Assembly: GCF_024172095.1 (NCBI RefSeq)
Contig: NZ_JAMZDX010000007.1
Span: forward strand, 1 to 64,000
DNA length: 64,000 bases
Direction: 5' to 3'
DNA from: Kitasatospora cinereorecta
Lineage (GTDB): Bacteria > Actinomycetota > Actinomycetes > Streptomycetales > Streptomycetaceae
The position numbers and the translations under genes are program-made. Numbering within the stretch: the first letter of the stretch is position 1; each line of letters begins with the position of its first letter. Below, one piece after another: positions 57,685 to 64,000 of the stretch. The notes under the pieces are model-generated. The model was not told the DNA's origin. It was given only the letters and a program-made list of their open reading frames with translations, and made no database searches.

Positions 57685-57734
57685 GCACCCGGCCGTGAGC
57701 ACCCGGCCGTTCGTCCGGATGTGAGCACCCGGCC
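57669..57734. repeat. Short duplication at the gene's 3' end
   Basis: GTTCGTCTGGATGTGAGCAC (with the stop TGA) at 57669 recurs 40 bases later as GTTCGTCCGGATGTGAGCAC, each followed by CCGGCC. A further GTGAGCACCCGGCC sits between them. This is a small tandem duplication of the last codons and stop of the preceding gene. Confidence 0.75.
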
Positions 57735-57754
57735 CCTCGTCAGGCCGAGGGGCC
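57731..57754. terminator. Bidirectional terminator
   Basis: GGCCCCTCG and CGAGGGGCC form a nine-base-pair stem with a six-base loop, between the stops of the convergent hypothetical gene (57684) and helicase (57782). A second GC-rich palindrome follows directly. Confidence 0.75.
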
Positions 57755-57781
57755 GGCCGTGTCGGCCGGCCCCGGACGGGC

Positions 57782-60292
57782 TCAGAGGCGGTTGACCCCG
57801 GTGACCTTCAGGACCGCGCGGCCCTCCTCGTCCGACCCGTAGAGGTCGACCTCGGCGCTGATGCCCCAGTCGTGGTCGCCCGCCGGGTCGTCGAAGATCT
57901 GCCGGACCCGCCACAGGCCCTCGTCCTCGACCTCCTCGATGAGCAGCATCTTCGGCCCGCGCGCGTTCGGCCCGGTGGAGAGGTCGTCGTACTCCTCCCA
58001 GTAGCCGTCCATCGCGTCGGCCCAGCGGTCGCCGTCCCAGCCGTACTCGCCGTCCAGCTCGCCGAGTTCGTCGTAGTGCTCGAGGGCGGCCAGCTCGACC
58101 CGGCGGAACAGCTCGTTGCGCACCAGCACCCGGAACGCCCGGGCGTTGGCGGTCACCGGCGCCGGCTTGTCGTCCAGGCGGACCTCGCCCGCCTCCGGCT
58201 CGGTCGGGTTGGCCAGCGCCTCCCACTCGTCCAGCAGCGAGGAGTCGACCTGGCGGACCAGCTCGCCGAGCCAGGCGATGACGTCCTTCAGGTCGTCGCT
58301 CTTCAGGTCGTCCGGGACGGTCTGCTCCAGCGCCTTGTACGCGCCCGCCAGGTAGCGCAGCACGATGCCCTCGGTGCGGGCCAGGTCGTAGAAGCCGACG
58401 TAGTCGGTGAAGGTCATCGCCCGCTCGTACAGGTCGCGGACCACCGACTTCGGCTGCAGCGGGTGGTCGCCGATCCACGGGTGCGCCCGCCGGTAGACCT
58501 CGTACGCGTGGCCGAGCAGCTCCTCCAGCGGCTTCGGGTAGGTGATCTCCTGGAGCCGCTCCATCCGCTCCTCGTACTCGATGCCGTCGCGCTTCATCTC
58601 GGCGACGGCCTCGCCTCGGGCCTTGTTCTCCTGCGAGGCGAGGATCTGCCGCGGGTCGTCCAGGGTCGCCTCGACCACCGAGACCACGTCGAGCGCGTAC
58701 GACGGCGACTCGGGGTCGAGCACGTCGAAGGCGGCCAGCGCGAAGGTCGACAGCGGCTGGTTGAGGGCGAAGTTCTCCTGGAGGTCGAGGGTGAGGCGCA
58801 CGGTGCGGCCCTCGGAGTCCGGCTCGGCCAGCTTCTCCACCACGCCGCCCTGGAGCAGCGAGCGGAAGATGGCGATCGCCGAGCGGATGTGCCGGCGCTG
58901 CGCCGGGCGTTCCTCGTGGTTGTCGGTGAGCAGCTTGCGCATCGCCTCGAACGGGTCGCCGGGGCGGCCGATCACCGACAGCAGCATGGCGTGGCTGACC
59001 TTGAAGCGGGAGACCAGCGGCTCCGGGTCGGCCGCGATCAGGCGCTCGAAGGTTTCCTCGGACCAGCCGACGAAGCCCTCCGGTGCCTTCTTGCGGACCA
59101 CCTTGCGCTTCTTCTTCGGGTCGTCGCCGGCCTTGGCGAGCATCTTGTCGTTCTCCACCACGTGCTCGGGCGCCTGCGCGACGACCTGGCCGACGGTGTC
59201 GAACCCGGCCCGTCCGGCGCGGCCGGCGATCTGGTGGAACTCGCGGGCCCGCAGCACCCGCACCCGCTGGCCGTCGTACTTGGACAGCGCGGTGAACAGC
59301 ACCGTGCGGATCGGCACGTTCACGCCGACGCCGAGGGTGTCGGTGCCGCAGATCACCTTCAGCAGGCCGGCCTGGGCGAGGCGCTCGACCAGCCGCCGGT
59401 ACTTGGGCAGCATGCCGGCGTGGTGCACGCCGATGCCGTGCCGGACGTACCGGGACAGGTTGCGGCCGAATTTGGTGGTGAACCGGAAGTTGCCGATCAG
59501 CTCGGCGATGGCGTCCTTCTCCGCCTTCGAGCACATGTTGATGCTCATCAGCGACTGGGCCCGCTCCACCGCCTCCTTCTGGGTGAAGTGCACGACGTAG
59601 ACCGGCGCCTGACCGGTCTGCAGCAGCTCCTCCAGGGTGTCGTGCAGGGTGGTGCGCCGGTACTCGTAGAACAGCGGGACCGGGCGGGTCGCCGAGCGGA
59701 CCACGGTGGTCGGGCGGCCGGTGCGCCGGGTCAGGTCCTCCTCGAAGCGGCGGACGTCGCCGAGGGTGGCCGACATCAGCAGGAACTGCGCCTGCGGCAG
59801 CTCCAGCAGCGGGATCTGCCAGGCCCAGCCGCGGTCCGGCTCGGCGTAGAAGTGGAACTCGTCCATCACGACCTGGCCGATGTCGGCCCGCGGGCCGTCG
59901 TGCAGCGCGATCTGCGCCAGCACCTCGGCGGTGCAGCAGATGATCGGCGCGGTCGGGTTCACCGAGGCGTCGCCGGTCATCATGCCGACCTGTTCGGTGC
60001 CGAAGATCTTGCACAGGTCGAAGAACTTCTCCGACACCAGCGCCTTGATCGGCGCGGTGTAGAAGGTCCGCTTGCCCTCGGCCAGCGCGGAGAAGTGCGC
60101 ACCCGCCGCGACCAGCGACTTCCCGGAGCCGGTCGGGGTCGCCAGGATCACGTTGTTCCCGGAGACCAGCTCGATCAGCGCCTCCTCCTGGGCGGGGTAG
60201 AGGGCGATGCCGCGCTCCGACGCCCACTCGGCGAAGGTCTCGAACAGCGAGTCGGGCGTGGCGGGCTTGGGCATCAGGTCCAGGAGGGTCAC
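57782..60292 (-). CDS. DEAD/DEAH-box helicase of the Ski2-like DUF3516 family
   Basis: An 836-residue helicase. Walker A is ATPTGSGKS (51-59), motif II is the unusual DEFH (VVMDEFHFYAEPDRGWAWQI), motif III is LLMSATLGDVRRF, and motif VI is QIAGRAGRAGFD. The C-terminal half is the DUF3516 domain. It probably unwinds RNA. GTG 60292 (VTLLDLMPKPATPDSLF) is chosen by family resemblance; ATG 60274 is possible. It converges on the gene at 56989 and is divergent from the molybdoenzyme. Confidence 0.9.
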   Translation of the reverse strand: MTLLDLMPKPATPDSLFETFAEWASERGIALYPAQEEALIELVSGNNVILATPTGSGKSLVAAGAHFSALAEGKRTFYTAPIKALVSEKFFDLCKIFGTEQVGMMTGDASVNPTAPIICCTAEVLAQIALHDGPRADIGQVVMDEFHFYAEPDRGWAWQIPLLELPQAQFLLMSATLGDVRRFEEDLTRRTGRPTTVVRSATRPVPLFYEYRRTTLHDTLEELLQTGQAPVYVVHFTQKEAVERAQSLMSINMCSKAEKDAIAELIGNFRFTTKFGRNLSRYVRHGIGVHHAGMLPKYRRLVERLAQAGLLKVICGTDTLGVGVNVPIRTVLFTALSKYDGQRVRVLRAREFHQIAGRAGRAGFDTVGQVVAQAPEHVVENDKMLAKAGDDPKKKRKVVRKKAPEGFVGWSEETFERLIAADPEPLVSRFKVSHAMLLSVIGRPGDPFEAMRKLLTDNHEERPAQRRHIRSAIAIFRSLLQGGVVEKLAEPDSEGRTVRLTLDLQENFALNQPLSTFALAAFDVLDPESPSYALDVVSVVEATLDDPRQILASQENKARGEAVAEMKRDGIEYEERMERLQEITYPKPLEELLGHAYEVYRRAHPWIGDHPLQPKSVVRDLYERAMTFTDYVGFYDLARTEGIVLRYLAGAYKALEQTVPDDLKSDDLKDVIAWLGELVRQVDSSLLDEWEALANPTEPEAGEVRLDDKPAPVTANARAFRVLVRNELFRRVELAALEHYDELGELDGEYGWDGDRWADAMDGYWEEYDDLSTGPNARGPKMLLIEEVEDEGLWRVRQIFDDPAGDHDWGISAEVDLYGSDEEGRAVLKVTGVNRL

Positions 60293-60397
60293 GTCGCTAT
60301 CTTGCCTGCTGACGGTGATCACGGGCAAAGAACAGCTGTCCGGGGCCGCCCCGCCCCCCGGATGCCTGCCCCCGCCGCCCGGGCCGATACTGCAGAC

Positions 60398-61594
60398 ATG
60401 GACGGCTCCACCGCTGCCACGGACCGCTCCGCCGCCGGCCCCGCCGCCGCGCACGGCCCCGCCGCCGCGCACGGCCCCGCCGCCGCGCACGGCCCCGCCG
60501 AGGGCATCAGCCTCCCGGCCCGGATCGCCGAGCCCGGCGAGGCCATCACCCTGGACGAGCTGCGCCTGGCCGGCCGCAACCACGCCCTGCCCCTGGAAGC
60601 GCTGCGCCACGACCTCACCCCGGTCGGCCTGCACTACCTGCTGGTCCACTACGACATCCCCGACCTCGACCCGGCCGGCTTCCGGCTGACCGTCGACGGC
60701 GCGGTCGAGCGGCCGCTCACCGTCGACCTGGCCGCCCTGCGGGCCGGCCCCCGGGCCGCGCACACCGTCACCCTGGAATGCGCCGGCAACGGCCGGGCCC
60801 TGCTGGAGCCCCGCCCGCTCAGCCAGCCCTGGCTGGACGGCGCCGTCGGCACCGCCCGCTGGGAGGGCACCCCGCTGGCCCCCCTGCTGCGCGCCGCCGG
60901 CCTGCGCCCCGGCGCCGTCGAGGTCGCCTTCCTCGGCGCCGACCACGGCATCGAACGCGGCGTCGAACAGGACTACACCCGCGCCCTGCCGCTGGCCGAG
61001 GCGCTGCGCCCCGACACCCTGCTCGCCGACACCATGAACGGCGCCCCGCTGCCACCCCAGCACGGCGCCCCGCTGCGCCTGATCGCCCCCGGCTGGTACG
61101 GCATGGCCCAGGTGAAGTGGCTGCGCCGGATCACCGTCCTCGACCGTCCCTTCGACGGCTTCCAGAACGCCGTCGCCTACCGCCTCAAGCGCGACGTGGA
61201 CGACATCGGGGAACCGGTCACCCGGATCCGCCCGCGCGCCCTGATGACCCCGCCCGGCTTCCCCGACTTCATGAGCCGCACCCGGGTCGTCGACACCGGC
61301 GAGCAGCTGCTCACCGGCCGGGCCTGGTCCGGCGGGGCACCGGTCGCCCGGGTCGAGGTCAGCTGCGACGCCGGCGCGACCTGGGCCGACGCCGAGCTCG
61401 GCGAACCGCTCGACCGCTACGCCTGGCTGCCCTGGCGCCACCACTGGAGCGCCGACCGGCCCGGCCCGCACCAATTGCGCGTCCGCGCCACCGACGCGGC
61501 CGGCGCCGTCCAGCCCGCCGACCAGGACTGGAACCGCCAGGGCATGGCCAACAACGCCGTCCAGCGGGTCGACGTGCTCGTGCGCAGCTCATAG
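60398..61594 (+). CDS. Sulfite oxidase-family molybdopterin enzyme
   Basis: A 398-residue protein with the molybdopterin domain (about 50-285): the cofactor Cys128 lies in VTLECAGNGRALLEPRPLSQ and GAPLRLIAPGWYGMAQVKWL is a strong family block. A dimerisation domain ends it (about 300-395, VARVEVSCDAGATWADAEL). No export signal or heme domain is seen, so it is a cytoplasmic sulfite oxidase-like oxidoreductase of unknown substrate. The N-terminus carries three copies of a six-residue repeat (AAHGPA) from an 18-base DNA repeat at 60440-60495. ATG 60398; divergent from the helicase. Confidence 0.87.
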   Translation: MDGSTAATDRSAAGPAAAHGPAAAHGPAAAHGPAEGISLPARIAEPGEAITLDELRLAGRNHALPLEALRHDLTPVGLHYLLVHYDIPDLDPAGFRLTVDGAVERPLTVDLAALRAGPRAAHTVTLECAGNGRALLEPRPLSQPWLDGAVGTARWEGTPLAPLLRAAGLRPGAVEVAFLGADHGIERGVEQDYTRALPLAEALRPDTLLADTMNGAPLPPQHGAPLRLIAPGWYGMAQVKWLRRITVLDRPFDGFQNAVAYRLKRDVDDIGEPVTRIRPRALMTPPGFPDFMSRTRVVDTGEQLLTGRAWSGGAPVARVEVSCDAGATWADAELGEPLDRYAWLPWRHHWSADRPGPHQLRVRATDAAGAVQPADQDWNRQGMANNAVQRVDVLVRSS

Positions 61595-61731
61595 CGCGGA
61601 CGATGGGTGGAGGGTGATTCGCGGCGCAACGCAAATTGTCCGAGGCCGTTACAGCGTGGCACTCCGCCTGGCTGGGCAGAACTCCTAGTCTCGACGGGTC
61701 GACAGCGCCTTTCCGCGAGGAGTTGAGTGCC

Positions 61732-62574
61732 ATGCCGCGTGTGGTTCGTGCCGCCCTTTTCCAGACCGCGTGGACGGGCAAGAAGGAAACGATGATCGAC
61801 GCCCACGAGCGGGCGGCCCGCGACGCCGCCGCCCAGGGCGCACAGATCATCGGCTTCCAGGAGGTCTTCAACGCGCCGTACTTCTGCCAGGTGCAGGAGC
61901 CCGAGCACTACTCCTGGGCCGAGCCGGTGCCGGACGGCCCGACCGTCCAGCGGATGCGCGCCCTCGCCCGCGAGCTGGGCCTGGTCATCGTGGTGCCGGT
62001 GTACGAGATCGAGCAGTCCGGCTTCTACTACAACACCGCCGCCGTCATCGACGCCGACGGCACCTACCTCGGCAAGTACCGCAAGCACCACATCCCGCAG
62101 GTCAAGGGCTTCTGGGAGAAGTACTACTTCAAGCCCGGCAACGTCGGCTGGCCGGTCTTCGACACCGCCGTCGGCAAGGTCGGCGTGTACATCTGCTACG
62201 ACCGGCACTTCCCCGAGGGCTGGCGCGCCCTCGGCCTGGCCGGCGCCGAGATCGTCTACAACCCCTCCGCCACCAGCCGCGGCCTGTCCGCGTACCTGTG
62301 GCAGCTGGAGCAGCCCGCCGCCGCCGTCGCCAACGAGTACTACATCGCCGCGATCAACCGGGTCGGCGTCGAGGAGTACGGCGACAACGACTTCTACGGC
62401 ACCAGCTACTTCGTCGACCCGCGCGGACAGTTCGTCGGCGAGGTCGCCTCCGACAAGAACGAGGAGCTGGTCGTCCGCGACCTCGACCTCGACGTGATCG
62501 AGCAGGTCCGCCAGCAGTGGGCGTTCTACCGCGACCGCCGCCCGGACGCCTACGGCCCGCTCACCGGGGCCTGA
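61732..62574 (+). CDS. Nitrilase-superfamily amidohydrolase, probable beta-ureidopropionase
   Basis: A 280-residue C-N hydrolase with the Glu-Lys-Cys triad: Glu44 in GFQEVFNAPYFCQVQEPEHY, Lys118 in GKYRKHHIPQVKGFWEKYYF and Cys155 in GVYICYDRHFPEGWRALGL. The NPSATSRGLSAYLWQLEQPA block is typical of N-carbamoyl-beta-alanine/N-carbamoyl amino acid hydrolases. ATG 61732 follows CGAGGAGTTGAGTGCC. The hydantoinase begins 11 bases after its stop, so together they should convert dihydrouracil to beta-alanine, CO2 and ammonia (or an equivalent hydantoin). Confidence 0.88.
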   Translation: MPRVVRAALFQTAWTGKKETMIDAHERAARDAAAQGAQIIGFQEVFNAPYFCQVQEPEHYSWAEPVPDGPTVQRMRALARELGLVIVVPVYEIEQSGFYYNTAAVIDADGTYLGKYRKHHIPQVKGFWEKYYFKPGNVGWPVFDTAVGKVGVYICYDRHFPEGWRALGLAGAEIVYNPSATSRGLSAYLWQLEQPAAAVANEYYIAAINRVGVEEYGDNDFYGTSYFVDPRGQFVGEVASDKNEELVVRDLDLDVIEQVRQQWAFYRDRRPDAYGPLTGA

Positions 62575-62585
62575 GAGGAGCACCC

Positions 62586-63989
62586 GTGACCCGCACCGTG
62601 ATCCGCGGCGGCCTGGTGGTCACCGCCGCCGAGGAGATGCACGCGGACGTACTGATCGAGGGCGAGCGCGTGGTCGCCCTCGCCGCCTTCGGCACCTCCG
62701 CCGCCGAGGGCTGGACCGCCGACCGGGAGATCGACGCCCGCGGGCTGTACGTCATCCCGGGCGGCGTCGACGCCCACACCCACATGGAACTGCCGTTCGG
62801 CGGCACCTCCGCCTCCGACACCTTCGAGACCGGCACCCGGGCCGCCGCCTGGGGCGGCACCACCACCATCGTCGACTTCGCCGTGCAGAGCGTCGGCGCC
62901 GCCCTGCGCGAGGGCCTGGACGCCTGGCACGAGAAGGCCCAGGGCAACTGCGCGGTCGACTACGGCTTCCACATGATCCTCGCCGACGTCAACGAGTCCA
63001 GCCTCAAGGAGATGGACCTGCTGGTCGCCGAGGGCGTCACCTCCTTCAAGCTGTTCATGGCCTACCCCGGCGTGTTCTACAGCGACGACGGCCGGATCCT
63101 GCGCGCCATGCAGCGCGGCGCCGACAACGGCGGGCTGGTCATGATGCACGCCGAGAACGGCATCGCCATCGACGTCCTGGTCGAACAGGCGCTCGCCGAG
63201 GGCAAGACCGACCCCCGCTACCACGGCGAGGTCCGCCGCGAACTGCTGGAGGCCGAGGCCACCCACCGCGCGATCAAGCTCGCCCAGGTGGCCGGCTCCC
63301 CGCTGTACGTCGTCCACGTCTCGGCCGCCTCCGCCGTCGCCGAACTCGCCGCCGCCCGCGACCAAGGGCTGCCCGTCTTCGGCGAGACCTGCCCGCAGTA
63401 CCTGTTCCTGTCCACCGACAACCTGGCCGAGCCCGGGTTCGAGGGCGCCAAGTACGTCTGCTCCACCCCGCTGCGCCCCAAGGAGCACCAGGCGGCCCTC
63501 TGGCGCGGCCTGCGCACCAACGACCTCCAGGTGGTCTCCACCGACCACTGCCCGTTCTGCTTCGTCGGCCAGAAGGACCTCGGCCGCGGCGACTTCTCCA
63601 AGATCCCCAACGGCCTGCCCGGCGTGGAGAACCGGATGGACCTGCTCCACCAGGCCGTCGTCGACGGGCACATCACCCGCCGCCGCTGGATCGAGATCGC
63701 CTGCGCCACCCCAGCCCGGATGTTCGGGCTCTACCCGCGCAAGGGCACCATCGCCCCCGGCTCCGACGCCGACATCGTCCTCTACGACCCGACGGCCACC
63801 CAGACCATCTCCGCCGACACCCACCACATGAACGTCGACTACTCGGCGTACGAGGGCAAGGAGATCACCGGGAAGGTCCGCACCGTCCTCTCCCGGGGCA
63901 CGGTGGTCGTCGACGGCGGCACCTACCACGGCCGCCCCGGCCACGGCCGCTTCCAGCCGCGCGCCACCTGCCAGTACCTCGACCGCTAG
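62586..63989 (+). CDS. hydA: Dihydropyrimidinase / D-hydantoinase
   Basis: A 467-residue cyclic amidohydrolase. Metal ligands are His64 and His66 (GVDAHTHMELPFGG), the carboxylated Lys155 (GVTSFKLFMAYPG), His in MMHAENG, His in YVVHVSAASAV and Asp in STDHCPFCF. It opens the ring of dihydropyrimidines or hydantoins, giving the substrate of the upstream nitrilase. GTG 62586 has GAGAGGAGCACCC in front. It is complete and ends ten bases before the window edge; transaminase or regulator genes of the pathway may follow. Confidence 0.93.
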   Translation: MTRTVIRGGLVVTAAEEMHADVLIEGERVVALAAFGTSAAEGWTADREIDARGLYVIPGGVDAHTHMELPFGGTSASDTFETGTRAAAWGGTTTIVDFAVQSVGAALREGLDAWHEKAQGNCAVDYGFHMILADVNESSLKEMDLLVAEGVTSFKLFMAYPGVFYSDDGRILRAMQRGADNGGLVMMHAENGIAIDVLVEQALAEGKTDPRYHGEVRRELLEAEATHRAIKLAQVAGSPLYVVHVSAASAVAELAAARDQGLPVFGETCPQYLFLSTDNLAEPGFEGAKYVCSTPLRPKEHQAALWRGLRTNDLQVVSTDHCPFCFVGQKDLGRGDFSKIPNGLPGVENRMDLLHQAVVDGHITRRRWIEIACATPARMFGLYPRKGTIAPGSDADIVLYDPTATQTISADTHHMNVDYSAYEGKEITGKVRTVLSRGTVVVDGGTYHGRPGHGRFQPRATCQYLDR

Positions 63990-64000
63990 GAGCCCTGTGG

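Noticed and set aside
57872-60397. Upstream part of the 1240-codon plus-strand frame that ends in the molybdoenzyme
   Set aside because: Everything before 60398 is antisense to the DUF3516 helicase with no protein-like motif; the real start is ATG 60398.

Overview
This is high-GC actinomycete chromosome, almost certainly from the Streptomycetaceae (Streptomyces or Kitasatospora). Third-codon positions are nearly all G or C, GTG and TTG starts are common, and the families are typical: SigE-type sigma factor, DUF5994, DUF1876, SHOCT, PP2C/GAF phosphatases, GntR/UTRA and ROK regulators, and a BioB with an actinobacterial C-terminal tail. No rRNA, tRNA, CRISPR array or intact mobile element was found.

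The window has two parts. Positions 1 to about 46,000 form a stress, redox and hydrogen-metabolism island full of broken genes. It opens with two truncated genes head to head: the 3' part of a PEP synthase on the minus strand, and a NarL/DosR-type response regulator that has lost its 5' end and carries a frameshift. Next come a SHOCT membrane protein, a decayed Acg-type nitroreductase, an XRE/pyridoxamine-oxidase fusion, a zinc alcohol dehydrogenase, a SigE-family sigma factor with a membrane partner, a frameshifted DUF885 gene and a secreted type I pullulanase. After these lie a CBS/BON protein, a DUF1876 protein and a tandem universal stress protein. Divergent from the stress protein is a group 3b-type [NiFe]-hydrogenase set (maturation protease, then hyhB, a cyclic-nucleotide-binding protein without HTH, hyhG, hyhS and hyhL). 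A PhoU-like protein, a PntA-type transhydrogenase alpha subunit and a fused 5-oxoprolinase follow.

From 24.7 to 46 kb, intact genes alternate with debris. Intact genes are a GAF/PP2C phosphatase, a cold-shock protein, a prolyl-tRNA synthetase, a P-type ATPase, a slipin, two DUF5994 proteins, a PRC-barrel protein and an arylsulfatase. The debris includes arylsulfatase, xthA, PEP-synthase, PP2C, IS5-transposase and secreted-protein fragments. Several fragments have a fuller relative elsewhere in the window, which points to local duplication followed by deletion. Three 14-bp palindromes of the form GGGCCG-N2-CGGCCC (one perfect, two with one mismatch) lie in front of stress genes and may be operators for a DevR/DosR-type regulator.

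From about 46 kb onward the genes are compact and intact, like ordinary chromosome: xthA, a GntR regulator converging on a ROK regulator across a strong terminator, a methyltransferase, an acetyltransferase/kinase pair, an enoyl-reductase-like protein, a cupredoxin lipoprotein, the biotin genes bioB-bioA-bioD with a repeat between bioA and bioD, a DUF3516-type helicase, a sulfite-oxidase-family molybdoenzyme, and a nitrilase/hydantoinase pair for reductive pyrimidine (or hydantoin) breakdown.
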